A program made the translations under genes and the position numbers. A model generated the notes under the pieces. It was given only the letters and a program-made list of their open reading frames with translations, was not told where the DNA came from and searched no databases. Positions 1-12,318 of a stretch of 64,000 nt of DNA are shown in pieces; the stretch's first letter is position 1, and each line of letters starts with the position of its first letter. The DNA is from Ferriphaselus amnicola. Its GTDB lineage: Bacteria; Pseudomonadota; Gammaproteobacteria; Burkholderiales; Gallionellaceae. The stretch spans positions 1,488,001 to 1,552,000 of the forward strand of contig NZ_AP018738.1 in the NCBI RefSeq assembly GCF_000974685.2, read 5' to 3'.

Positions 1-599
1 GACTGCTAGGCTTTGAGTTGCGTGGTCGCACCATCGGCATCATCGGCACTGGACGGATCGGTCTTGCCACGGCTGAAATTCTGCGCGGCTTCGGCTGTCG
101 TCTGTTAGCACACGACCCCTACCCGAATCCTGAATGCTTAGCACTTGGCGCACGCTATGTGACGCTGGATGAGTTGTACCGCGAAAGTGATCTCATCACC
201 CTGCACTGCCCGCTCAATCAGGAAAGTTTCCACCTCATCAACGCTGCCGCAATTGGCAAGATGAAGCGCGGCGTGACGATCATCAACACCAGTCGTGGAG
301 CCGTCATCGACACGCCCGCCGTTATCGCCGCCCTCAAGTCTGGCCGTATCGGCGGACTTGGCTTGGACGTGTACGAACAGGAAGGCGACCTCTTTTTCCA
401 AGATTTGTCCTGCCAAGTCATTCAGGACGACATGTTCGAACGCTTACTTTCCTTCCCTAATGTGCTCATCACCGGCCATCAGGGATTCTTCACCGCCGAA
501 GCACTGGCCAGCATCGCTCGCACTACGCTCGACAACGTGCGTGTATTCGAGCAAAGCGGGCTATGCCCTAACGAAGTCACTACAGCATTGGTACGTTAA
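1..599 (+). CDS. ldhA: D-lactate dehydrogenase-like 2-hydroxyacid dehydrogenase (5' end missing)
   Basis: The reading frame is open from the first bases of the window, so the N-terminal part (about 130 residues by comparison with E. coli LdhA) lies upstream; 198 residues are visible. The fragment holds the NAD-binding glycine motif GTGRIG, the active-site Arg in NTSRGAVID, a Glu in the YEQEG segment and the catalytic His in GHQGFF. The C-terminal stretch (DLSCQVIQDD, TAEALASIA, CPNEV) is characteristic of fermentative LdhA-type enzymes, which reduce pyruvate to D-lactate with NADH in the cytoplasm. Only 4 bases separate it from the next gene, suggesting co-transcription. The exact substrate is inferred from family resemblance. 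Confidence 0.85.
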   Translation, partial: LLGFELRGRTIGIIGTGRIGLATAEILRGFGCRLLAHDPYPNPECLALGARYVTLDELYRESDLITLHCPLNQESFHLINAAAIGKMKRGVTIINTSRGAVIDTPAVIAALKSGRIGGLGLDVYEQEGDLFFQDLSCQVIQDDMFERLLSFPNVLITGHQGFFTAEALASIARTTLDNVRVFEQSGLCPNEVTTALVR

Positions 600-603
600 A
601 ACT

Positions 604-1821
604 ATGGATCACTCTTTCGATATCGCCATCATTGGCGCAGGCGCCGCTGGCCTGATGTGCGCGCTGACCGCCGCTCAACGCGGACGCTCGGTCGTGCTGC
701 TGGATCACTCCGCCAAACTGGCTGAGAAAATCCGTATTTCCGGCGGCGGGCGCTGCAATTTCACCAACCTCGATGTCAAGCCGGAAAATTTCATTTCCGA
801 CAATCCTCACTTCGCCCGCTCGGCACTGGCACGTTACACGCCGCAACACTTCATCTCATTGCTGGACGAGAATGGCATCAGTTGGAGCGAGAAGGAACTC
901 GGGCAGTTGTTCTGCGATGACAGCTCCGAAGCCATCATCAAGCTACTGAAAGACGAGTGTGAAGCCGCGAACGTGCGCCGTTACATCTCATGCGAAGTGC
1001 ATGAGATCAAGCCGCTGCACAATACGCCTTCGACTAAAAACAAGGCTGGCGAACTCAACAAGGAACGCTTTGTAATCAAAACATCACGCGATACTTTTCA
1101 TGTCAGTTCACTGGTGATCGCCACCGGCGGACTATCTATCCCCAAGACTGGTGCAACCCCCTTCGGCTACAAGATCGCCGAGCAATTCAATCTGCCTATC
1201 GTCAAACTCAGGCCGGGACTGGTGCCGCTCACGTTCCGCCCCGACGAATGGGAGCCTTATGCTGGGTTGTCTGGGCTATCGTTCCCAGCGGAGGTCAGCT
1301 TCGGCAAGCAGAGCTTCCGCAATGAGTTACTGTTCACGCATCGCGGATTGAGCGGGCCAGCGATCTTGCAGATCTCCTCGTACTGGGAACACGGTCAGCC
1401 GCTATCCATCGACCTATTGCCTGGACGCGACCTGAACGCACTATTTGAGGAACACCGTAGCAGTAAGATGCTGATGAGCAATTTCATCGGACAATATCTG
1501 CCCAAACGCTTTGCCGAGGCATGGTTACCGCAATTCGGCGAAAACCTGCCCGTCAACCAGTGGTCACCCAAGAAGTTGCTCGCCATTGCGGAGCAACTCC
1601 ATCACTGGCGCATCACCCCCTCTGGGACTCAGGGCTACACCAAGGCCGAGGTCACTTGTGGCGGTGTGGATACCCGCGCACTTTCGTCCAAGACCATGGA
1701 GGCCAACGAGATACCCGGACTGTTCTTCATCGGCGAAGTCGTCGATGTCACTGGCCAATTGGGCGGCTACAACTTCCAGTGGGCATGGGCTTCGGGCTAT
1801 GCAGCCGGTATGGCAGCTTAA
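604..1821 (+). CDS. NAD(P)/FAD-dependent oxidoreductase, HI0933/YhiN (BaiN-like) family
   Basis: A flavoprotein of 405 residues. The N-terminus carries the dinucleotide-binding motif GAGAAG (about residues 10-15) followed by the family signature GGGRCNFTN, and the C-terminus has the second FAD-contact region FIGEVVDVTGQLGGYNFQ. Family members are cytoplasmic FAD enzymes of poorly defined physiological role; one distant relative, BaiN, acts on bile-acid intermediates. The ATG at 604 was chosen because it gives the expected FAD-binding N-terminus; an open frame continues upstream but overlaps the dehydrogenase gene. It probably shares a transcript with that gene. The substrate cannot be told from the sequence. 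Confidence 0.9.
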   Translation: MDHSFDIAIIGAGAAGLMCALTAAQRGRSVVLLDHSAKLAEKIRISGGGRCNFTNLDVKPENFISDNPHFARSALARYTPQHFISLLDENGISWSEKELGQLFCDDSSEAIIKLLKDECEAANVRRYISCEVHEIKPLHNTPSTKNKAGELNKERFVIKTSRDTFHVSSLVIATGGLSIPKTGATPFGYKIAEQFNLPIVKLRPGLVPLTFRPDEWEPYAGLSGLSFPAEVSFGKQSFRNELLFTHRGLSGPAILQISSYWEHGQPLSIDLLPGRDLNALFEEHRSSKMLMSNFIGQYLPKRFAEAWLPQFGENLPVNQWSPKKLLAIAEQLHHWRITPSGTQGYTKAEVTCGGVDTRALSSKTMEANEIPGLFFIGEVVDVTGQLGGYNFQWAWASGYAAGMAA

Positions 1822-1913
1822 CTAAACATGGCTATAATCAGCTCCAGACGGAACCTCAGACGCCGATGACCGTCATATCGTCTGTTCGTCAACCCGACAT
1901 TGAAAGGAATATC

Positions 1914-2381
1914 ATGAAACTGCTACTCACCACGGCACTGCTCGCCAGCCTGACTACCAGCGTCGCTTACGCCTGCCCCACACCCGATGCCGACCACTGT
2001 GACCCCAAGAAACACGGCAAAATGGAACCGATGAGCTCTCCATGGCAAAAGCTGCATGATGAATTGAAGCTGACACCCGAGCAGGAAGCGTCTTGGAAAG
2101 CCATGCAAGATCACAATCGTGCTCGCATGGAACGACATCACAAGGACATGCAGGAAGCGATGGAGCAAGACAAGAACCTCACCGCTCCGCAGCGTATGGA
2201 ACGCCGCAATGCGATGATGGAGCATCAACAGCAAGAGCGCACCGAAATGACTACCGAGTTCAAGGCCTTCTACGAAAAACTCTCACCCGAACAGCAGAAG
2301 ACACTAAATTCGCATTCGGGAAGGCACGAAGGGATGCACGAGGGTTGCGACCCCAAACGCCTGCCACCGATCAAGAAATAA
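1914..2381 (+). CDS. Spy/CpxP-like periplasmic protein
   Basis: A 155-residue protein with a signal peptide (residues 1-18, cleavage after VAYA) and a helical, highly charged mature part containing two LTxxQ-type motifs (LTPEQ near residue 45, LSPEQQ near 127). These are the signature of the Spy/CpxP family of periplasmic chaperones and envelope-stress sensors. The mature protein is rich in Met and His and carries Cys near both ends (ACPTPDADHC and HEGCDP), as in members linked to metal stress; metal binding is an inference. A GAAAGGA ribosome-binding site lies just upstream of the ATG at 1914. A longer in-frame extension reaches back into the flavoprotein gene but lacks the signal peptide. 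Confidence 0.8.
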   Translation: MKLLLTTALLASLTTSVAYACPTPDADHCDPKKHGKMEPMSSPWQKLHDELKLTPEQEASWKAMQDHNRARMERHHKDMQEAMEQDKNLTAPQRMERRNAMMEHQQQERTEMTTEFKAFYEKLSPEQQKTLNSHSGRHEGMHEGCDPKRLPPIKK

Positions 2382-2449
2382 TTCATTCATCTTATTCGAT
2401 TAAAATCCTAGCGGCTGCATGACAGCCGCTTTCTATACCGGAGACTTGT

Positions 2450-2977
2450 ATGCAAAACCTATATAGCCGCCGCTTGGCCATCATCCATTGGCTCACGTTG
2501 GCTCTATTCATCACCGCCTTCTATTTCGGCCATGAGTTAGACGAGACCGAGCAAGCCGCCGCAAAATTCAGCCTGTATCCGTATCACTTCCTACTCGGTG
2601 ATGCCGTGCTTGTGCTGACCTTGCTACGTGCCTACTTCGTCCGCAAGGATGGTAAACCAGCCCCTGTGGCAGGCGGCAGTCCGTTGGCAAACAAAGTCGC
2701 CGTTGGCATCCACCATTTGCTGTATGTACTATTGATCGCCGTTCCGGCCAGCGGCATGATTATGCTGAATAGCACGGGCCTGCTCGCAGCTTTCCAAGCT
2801 CACGATGTCAGCAAAATGCCTGATCTCGAGGAGTTCGCCATCCATGAGATTCACGCCACACTGATTTTCATCCTGATTGGCACGATTGTTCTGCATGTGG
2901 TCGCGGCGCTGTATCACCAGCTCATCCTCAAGGACAACATCCTCAGCCGAATCTCTTTGTTTGGCAAACGCGATTAA
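2450..2977 (+). CDS. Cytochrome b561 family protein
   Basis: A four-helix inner-membrane protein of 175 residues. It begins with the typical RRLAIIHWLT segment and shows His residues placed for two b-haem ligand pairs: HW near residue 13, YHF near 45, HHLLY near 88, and HEIH and HVVAALYH toward the C-terminus. Members of this family carry electrons between the quinone pool and periplasmic partners, and some oxidise superoxide. A GGAG site precedes the ATG. It follows the Spy-like gene by about 70 bases. Its redox partner is unknown. Confidence 0.88.
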   Translation: MQNLYSRRLAIIHWLTLALFITAFYFGHELDETEQAAAKFSLYPYHFLLGDAVLVLTLLRAYFVRKDGKPAPVAGGSPLANKVAVGIHHLLYVLLIAVPASGMIMLNSTGLLAAFQAHDVSKMPDLEEFAIHEIHATLIFILIGTIVLHVVAALYHQLILKDNILSRISLFGKRD

Positions 2978-2985
2978 CAAAATAC

Positions 2986-3022
2986 TGTCGAGGAAGCGCG
3001 CTCCGAACTCGCCTCCTCGACA
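2986..3022 (+). terminator. Hairpin after the cytochrome b561 gene
   Basis: A 9-base-pair stem (2986-2994 with 3014-3022) lies 9 bases after the stop codon. No clear T-run follows, so it may be a weak or Rho-assisted terminator or an mRNA-stabilising hairpin. Confidence 0.35.
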
Positions 3023-3148
3023 CATTGTCTCCCGTCATTTCCCCCAGAGTAGTGCTATCATTGCGCCCGCAAAAATCATAAAAGATGTGCACGAGTAGCA
3101 TATAAAAACTGGCTACCGCACGATAACTAAAAAGAATCGGGGAGAGAA

Positions 3149-3520
3149 ATGATTCTAGGAAACACAAACTTATCTGGCGCGTCCGAGTTCGTGGTGCAAG
3201 GTATCACCATTGATGGGCAAGTATTCAGCCTTCCCGAAGATTGGGCCTTGCCGGAAGACTGGGTGGATCATCTCTGCGACATGCTTTCTACGACTAACAT
3301 CGATAAACGCACCATCTATTCCGAATTCGTTCGCCCTGCCATCATCGGAGATGTTCGCTCTGTCGTAGTTCAGCTCGAAATCAAGGAAAAGCATCCGGGT
3401 GCGTTCGATCGCATCACTCAGTTCGTCGGCGAGCACAATCTCAAGGTGCGTCTTGGACGCGGCAAAACTGCGACTCCGGTTATCGCGGAGCGTCGTGACC
3501 CGATGCGCAACAACGGCTAA
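3149..3520 (+). CDS. DUF3579 domain protein
   Basis: A 123-residue soluble protein that I match to the DUF3579 family, small proteins conserved in betaproteobacteria. Recognisable parts are the VVQGITIDGQVF opening, a central DWVDHLCDMLS block, and YSEFVRPAIIGDVRSVVV. The biochemical function of the family is unknown. It has a strong purine-rich ribosome-binding site (GGGGAGAGAA) and sits 38 bases upstream of murJ. The acidic duplicated SLPEDWALPEDW segment looks like a small in-frame duplication of a LPEDW unit. Confidence 0.75.
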   Translation: MILGNTNLSGASEFVVQGITIDGQVFSLPEDWALPEDWVDHLCDMLSTTNIDKRTIYSEFVRPAIIGDVRSVVVQLEIKEKHPGAFDRITQFVGEHNLKVRLGRGKTATPVIAERRDPMRNNG

Positions 3521-3558
3521 GCGATTGATCTGCAAATTCTTAGGCCAGTGGTAGCAGC

Positions 3559-5097
3559 ATGAACCTGCTAAAAGCACTGGCTACCATCAGTGCACTAACT
3601 TTTGCCTCACGTATCCTAGCCTTCGCGCGTGATGTGCTGATTGCCCGCATCTTCGGTGCGGGCATGGCGACCGACGCATTCTTCGTCGCCTTCAAACTTC
3701 CCAATCTGCTGCGTCGTTTGTTCGCTGAGGGCGCATTCTCTCAGGCCTTTATCCCCATCTTCGGCGAATACAAGAATCGGCGTGGACAAGAAGAAACCAA
3801 ACTACTGGTTGACCACGTCGTTTCGCTGCTGGCAGTCATCCTATTTGTCGTGACCATCATCGGCATTATTGCCGCCCCGATCTTGGTCTATATCAGTGCA
3901 CCCGGCTTTGTCAAAGAGCCGGAAAAGTTCGACCTCACCGTGCAGTTGCTGCGCATCACCTCGCCTTACATCTTTTTCATCTCGTTGGTAGCCGTGGCCG
4001 CCGGGATACTCAACTCCTACAATAAGTTCTGGGTGCCGGCCTTCGCTCCAGTTTTACTGAACATCTGCTTCATCGGTGCTGCGCTGTGGTTAGCGCCATA
4101 TTGCGATCCGCCTATCATGGCGCTGGGCTGGGCGGTATTCCTTGCTGGTATTGTGCAACTAGCGTTCCAGGTACCATTCCTGAGGAAAATTGGCATGATG
4201 CCGCGCTGGCGCTTGGTATTCAACGACGACGGGGTATGGCGCGTCATTAAGCAGATGGGACCAGCCGTGTTTGGTGTCTCCATCAGCCAGATAAGCCTCA
4301 TTATCAACACCATCTTCGCCTCCTTCCTCGCCGCCGGCAGCGTATCCTGGCTGTATTACGCCGACCGTTTGATGGAATTTCCATCCGGCGTGCTCGGCGT
4401 GGCCATTAGCACCATCTTGCTTCCCTCACTATCCAAGTTGCATGTAGATAGCAATCCTAAAGAGTTCTCAAAGCTATTGGACTGGGGCCTGCGCCTGACC
4501 TGCATGCTTACCCTGCCTTCTGCGCTGGCGCTGGGCTTGATCGCCGTCCCACTGCTCTCTACCTTTTTTCAGCATGGCAACTTCCAGTCGCACGACGTGC
4601 TGATGACACGAGATGCGCTGGTTGGGTACAGCGTTGGCTTGATTGGTATTCTGTCCGTGAAGGTGCTCGCGCCCGGTTTTTATGCACGGCAAGACATCAA
4701 GACGCCAGTAAAGATCGGCCTCATCACCTTGGCCGCCACGCAACTGATGAACCTTGCCTTTATCGGCTGGCTAAATCACGCTGGGTTGGCGCTGGCCATC
4801 GGCCTTGGTGCCTGTGTCAACTCGTCCATCCTGCTCTACCTCTTGCTCAAGCGCGGCATCTATCAGCCTGAACCAGGTTGGGCAGCATTCTCAGCCAAAC
4901 TAGGTGCTGCGCTACTAGCGATGGGGGCGACACTCTGGTTTGTTATGGGGAGCGAACAGCACTGGCTAACAACTAGCGGCTGGACGCGCATTGGCCACCT
5001 CACCTTACTTGTTACCGCAGGTATCGTCGTCTATTTCACCGTATTGGGCGCACTAGGCTTCCGCCCCAAAGATTTTGCCAAGCGTGGCGTAAATTAA
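3559..5097 (+). CDS. murJ: Lipid II flippase MurJ
   Basis: A 512-residue polytopic membrane protein of the MurJ/MviN (MOP superfamily) type, predicted to move lipid II across the inner membrane for peptidoglycan synthesis. The N-terminus (SRILAFARDVLIARIFGAG, then TDAFFVAFKLPNLLRRLFAEGAF) is the conserved MurJ signature with the essential Arg residues, and about 14 hydrophobic segments follow. Length matches the family. It is followed 13 bases later by a thioredoxin-like gene. Confidence 0.97.
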   Translation: MNLLKALATISALTFASRILAFARDVLIARIFGAGMATDAFFVAFKLPNLLRRLFAEGAFSQAFIPIFGEYKNRRGQEETKLLVDHVVSLLAVILFVVTIIGIIAAPILVYISAPGFVKEPEKFDLTVQLLRITSPYIFFISLVAVAAGILNSYNKFWVPAFAPVLLNICFIGAALWLAPYCDPPIMALGWAVFLAGIVQLAFQVPFLRKIGMMPRWRLVFNDDGVWRVIKQMGPAVFGVSISQISLIINTIFASFLAAGSVSWLYYADRLMEFPSGVLGVAISTILLPSLSKLHVDSNPKEFSKLLDWGLRLTCMLTLPSALALGLIAVPLLSTFFQHGNFQSHDVLMTRDALVGYSVGLIGILSVKVLAPGFYARQDIKTPVKIGLITLAATQLMNLAFIGWLNHAGLALAIGLGACVNSSILLYLLLKRGIYQPEPGWAAFSAKLGAALLAMGATLWFVMGSEQHWLTTSGWTRIGHLTLLVTAGIVVYFTVLGALGFRPKDFAKRGVN

Positions 5098-5110
5098 CCG
5101 GAGTACAAAG

Positions 5111-5467
5111 ATGAGTGACTTTTCCTATAACGTAGAAGAAGACAACTTTGATAAGCTTGTTGTGGCGCGCTCCCATGAACTACCCGTGCTCATGGATATC
5201 AGCGCTGAATGGTGCTCCCCTTGCCGCGTACTCGCGCCCCTACTTCACAAGCTGGTGTTCGAATATAACGGCAAGTTCATCCTCGGCATCGTCGATGCCG
5301 ACGAAAATATGAGGATCGCTGGACGCCATAAAGTACGTGGATTCCCCACCGTCATTGCTTACAGCTACGGTATCGAAATCGACCGCTTCCACAGCGCTCA
5401 GACCGAGGGTTATTTGCGTAACTTCATTGACAGCGTACTCGCAAGGCACGAAACACATCAGCACTAA
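5111..5467 (+). CDS. Thioredoxin-like protein with a WCSPC active site
   Basis: A 118-residue thioredoxin fold without a signal peptide. The active-site motif WCSPC differs from the classical WCGPC at one position; FPTVIAY carries the conserved cis-proline. It presumably acts as a cytoplasmic dithiol-disulfide oxidoreductase or chaperone, but may not be the main thioredoxin because of the Gly-to-Ser change and the divergent surroundings. It has a GGAG ribosome-binding site and lies just before a strong terminator, making it the last gene of the murJ transcript. Confidence 0.85.
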   Translation: MSDFSYNVEEDNFDKLVVARSHELPVLMDISAEWCSPCRVLAPLLHKLVFEYNGKFILGIVDADENMRIAGRHKVRGFPTVIAYSYGIEIDRFHSAQTEGYLRNFIDSVLARHETHQH

Positions 5468-5528
5468 ATGACTATTGCAGACTCGAATTTCGCATGTCGG
5501 CCAAGACAACACCTGCACTAAGCGTGAC

Positions 5529-5565
5529 TAATGACAAAGCCCTCTCATCGAGGGCTTTGTCATTA
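5529..5565. terminator. Bidirectional terminator after the thioredoxin-like gene
   Basis: A perfect 16-base-pair stem (5529-5544 with 5550-5565) with a 5-base loop. It ends in TTTGTCATTA on the plus strand, and being symmetrical it would also work on the minus strand. It closes the murJ transcript and backs up the rRNA terminator. Confidence 0.85.
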
Positions 5566-5590
5566 ATGGGCAGGCGAATCTATTGAACCT

Positions 5591-5633
5591 CTAAAAGCAA
5601 GAAGCCCAGTCTAGGCTTTAAAGGAGTCTGACG
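5591..5633 (-). pseudogene. Decayed second copy of the 5S 3' end and rRNA terminator
   Basis: This stretch matches the region 5771-5824 at the end of the 5S gene: AAAAGCAAGAAGCCCAG parallels the terminator arm, followed by a shortened GGCTTT arm, then 13 identical bases AAGGAGTCTGACG, which include the last bases of 5S. The rest of the second 5S copy is absent. It looks like the remnant of a duplicated rrn tail. Confidence 0.6.
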
Positions 5634-5657
5634 CTTGTCCTGAGCTTATCGAAAGGA
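5631..5657 (+). repeat. REP-like short repeat, copy 1
   Basis: The core CTTGTCCTGAGCTTATCGAA resembles a short repeat known from many proteobacterial genomes (consensus near CTTGTCCTGAGCTTGTCGAA). A second copy in the opposite orientation lies at 39997-40021 in this window. Here it directly abuts the 5S remnant. The rest of the gene-free stretch 5468-5816 holds two terminators and nothing else recognisable. Confidence 0.6.
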
Positions 5658-5776
5658 TGACATACTTTGGCTACGACATCACATCGATTAAACGATATGA
5701 GTCTCCACAACTACAACTATATTTTGGTCTTAACTATCAGATAGCTACGAACATTTTCGATTGGTAGCCATAAAAG

Positions 5777-5806
5777 CAAAAAGCCCAGAATGAACTGGGC
5801 TTTTTG
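5777..5806 (-). terminator. Terminator of the rRNA operon
   Basis: A 12-base-pair stem (5777-5788 with 5795-5806) with a 6-base loop; read on the minus strand it ends in a CTTTTTG run just downstream of 5S. Confidence 0.85.
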
Positions 5807-5816
5807 TTTGTAAGGA

Positions 5817-5932
5817 GTCTGACGATGACCTACTTTCACATGGGCAATCCACACTATCATTGGCGCGAAGTCGTTTCACTGTCCTGTTCGGGATGGGAAG
5901 GAGTGGGACCAACTTGCTATGGTCGTCAGACA
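5817..5932 (-). rRNA. rrf: 5S ribosomal RNA
   Basis: Read on the minus strand the gene starts TGTCTGACGACCATAGC and ends GGTCATCGTCAGACT, the two ends pairing as helix I. The internal CCATCCCGAACAGGACAGTG block is typical of 5S. About 116 bases; the exact ends are estimated. Confidence 0.93.
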
Positions 5933-6043
5933 TAACTGTCGGCTGACTGGTGTCTCAGTTGAGAGGCCAGTCGGCCATATTCTGGATGAAGTAAAGAGGT
6001 TTTGATTGTTGCGAGCAACACCTGTTTTGTTACTTAATGTTAT

Positions 6044-8934
<2,891 letters not shown>

Positions 8935-9110
8935 CGTTAAGCCCTCCGAAGAGGTCAACATTACAAGTGTTGTTTGTCTCGCGTTTGTGACCGCATCGAT
9001 ACGACTAGCATCAATACGGCTTGATACAATCAAAACCCATTTAGTTTTTCCACTCACATGCGCACGGTTTCCCGCACCCACGTCAGTGAGAATCACTTTC
9101 TTTACTTCTT

Positions 9111-9130
9111 CCAGATTTTTAAAGAACTAC
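9111..9130 (-). promoter_or_regulatory. boxA antitermination site before 23S
   Basis: On the minus strand the spacer carries GTTCTTTAAAAATCTGGAAG, which matches the rrn boxA element (NusB/S10 binding) normally found between the spacer tRNAs and 23S. Confidence 0.7.
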
Positions 9131-9203
9131 TTGCGCCATTAAGACTCAAGACATAAATCATCATCTCGATAATCATTTATGTCTTGTGACTCGTACCAGG
9201 TAA

Positions 9204-9279
9204 TGGTGGAGGTTGACGGGATCGAACCGACGACCCCCTGCTTGCAAAGCAGGTGCTCTCCCAGCTGAGCTAAACCCCC
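9204..9279 (-). tRNA. tRNA-Ala (anticodon TGC)
   Basis: A 76-base cloverleaf in the 16S-23S spacer with an encoded CCA end. The anticodon loop TTTGCAA gives TGC. The acceptor stem GGGGGTT/AACCTCC contains the G3-U70 wobble pair that marks alanine tRNAs. Confidence 0.97.
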
Positions 9280-9287
9280 TCTTTACT

Positions 9288-9364
9288 TGGTGGGTCTAGT
9301 TGGACTCGAACCAACGACCCCCGCGTTATCAACACGGTGCTCTAACCAGCTGAGCTACAGACCC
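9288..9364 (-). tRNA. tRNA-Ile (anticodon GAT)
   Basis: A 77-base cloverleaf in the 16S-23S spacer with encoded CCA. The anticodon stem-loop CGTGTTGATAACGCG gives GAT. It precedes tRNA-Ala by 8 bases, the usual order in rRNA operons. Confidence 0.97.
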
Positions 9365-9494
9365 AAACGCAGCCGTTAGCAACAACTCATTCGCTGTCAG
9401 TTAAAGCATTCACTGTTTTAACTAACGGCTAACGACTCATAACTAACAACTTCTTAAACAACCGATGAGTGTAGGCACTCGGATCAAGATACTC

Positions 9495-11036
<1,542 letters not shown>

Positions 11037-11202
11037 ATCCTACTTTTGATCAGCTTTCGCCAATCGGTCTCACTCAAAATAAATCGACTTGCGTCTTTTC
11101 ATATATAAGCGAGGTACTTCAGTTTTTTTATAGTATGTGCCAATAGCCTAAACTATCAACACCACTCAACCCAAGCACCTACACTCATCAGTTGTTTCTT
11201 CT

Positions 11203-11217
11203 ATCTTTTAAGGAACT
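11203..11217 (-). promoter_or_regulatory. boxA-like element in the 16S leader
   Basis: On the minus strand the leader contains AGTTCCTTAAAAGATAG, similar to boxA. It lies about 55 bases after the rrn -10 and about 165 bases before 16S. The rest of the leader 11037-11270 shows no gene. Confidence 0.5.
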
Positions 11218-11270
11218 TTCCTGCTCCGCTTTCGCTTCGCATCCACTGCCTCAGCAGCGAAGAGGTGCGC

Positions 11271-11298
11271 ATTATAGGGACTCAAAACTTCTTGTCAA
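11271..11298 (-). promoter_or_regulatory. rRNA operon promoter
   Basis: On the minus strand a perfect TTGACA (11293-11298), a 16-base spacer and a perfect TATAAT (11271-11276). The discriminator GCGCACCTC is GC-rich, as in stringently controlled rrn promoters, and an A-rich stretch upstream of the -35 could be an UP element. It lies between tRNA-fMet and 16S. Confidence 0.88.
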
Positions 11299-11329
11299 CT
11301 CTATTTTTGCTTACCGTTTTTCTTTTGAC

Positions 11330-11406
<77 letters not shown>

Positions 11407-11420
11407 TCAGAAGGAGGCGG

Positions 11421-11449
11421 ACTATAGCAACGAGTCTGGCGACGGTCAA
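11421..11449 (-). promoter_or_regulatory. Promoter of tRNA-fMet
   Basis: On the minus strand TTGACC (11444-11449), a 17-base spacer and TATAGT (11421-11426), ending about 14 bases before the tRNA. Confidence 0.75.
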
Positions 11450-11526
11450 CAAGTATTTCGAAAAATTGCGCGAAACTTGCGTTTGACTCAGTGCGCATTA
11501 CTCACTGCCGGGTAATTCAACGAACC

Positions 11527-12231
11527 CTATCCCGCTAATCCCACATAGACATTCTGCACATCATCATCTTCATCAATGGCACCGAGGAAGGCTTCAACCT
11601 CATCGCGCTCAACATCATTGCTGAGCGTCACGGGATTCTTCGGGCGATACCCTAATTGAGCGGAAACAATGGTAAAGCCATGTCCGGGCAATGCTTTACA
11701 CACAACATCCAGATCGGTGACATCAGTCAGGAACAGACTCGCGCCCTCCTCTGAAGGCTCAAAATCTTGCGCCCCTGCTTCGATAGCAGCGACTTCGGCA
11801 TCGGCATCTTTGGAGTTCGGCGTAGCTTCGATCATCCCAACATAGTTGAAGTCCCATGAGACGGAACCTGGCGCGCCCAGTTGCCCCTTGCGAAACAGCA
11901 CGTTCATGCTGGATTTGGTGCGATTGATGTTATCGGAGAGACATTCGACGATGACAGGCACACGATGCGGAGCAAAGCCTTCATAGACCAGTCGCTCTAG
12001 TTGCGCACCGCCATCGAGCAACCCAGCACCTTTTTTGATAGCGCGATCCAGCGTTTCTTTAGGCATTGAGGCCTTTTTGGCTTGCTCTACGACAAGACGC
12101 AAACGCGAATTGGTATCAGGATCAGCACCGCCTTTAGCTGCCACCATAATTTCCTTGGCAAGCTTGCCGAAAATCTTGCCTTTTGCATTCGCTGCGACTT
12201 CTTTGTGCCTAGCTTTCCACTGTGCGCCCAT
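11527..12231 (-). CDS. yebC: YebC/PmpR family protein
   Basis: A 234-residue member of the YebC/TACO1 family. The start [12 protein letters not shown] is close to the usual MAGHSKWANIKH opening, and the core [13 protein letters not shown] and [12 protein letters not shown] blocks are conserved. The family has been described as transcription regulators (PmpR) and more recently as translation factors that help ribosomes through proline-rich stretches. The start at 12231 was chosen over a 22-codon upstream extension because it fits the family N-terminus and has a GAGAG ribosome-binding site. Confidence 0.94.
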   Translation of the reverse strand: MGAQWKARHKEVAANAKGKIFGKLAKEIMVAAKGGADPDTNSRLRLVVEQAKKASMPKETLDRAIKKGAGLLDGGAQLERLVYEGFAPHRVPVIVECLSDNINRTKSSMNVLFRKGQLGAPGSVSWDFNYVGMIEATPNSKDADAEVAAIEAGAQDFEPSEEGASLFLTDVTDLDVVCKALPGHGFTIVSAQLGYRPKNPVTLSNDVERDEVEAFLGAIDEDDDVQNVYVGLAG

Positions 12232-12318
12232 GTCTGCTCTCTTGTGTATTGGTTGTACGAAAAATCTGAAGCGTGCATCTTGCCTCAAGTGACGCAAGGG
12301 TTCAATCTCGAATGGCGT

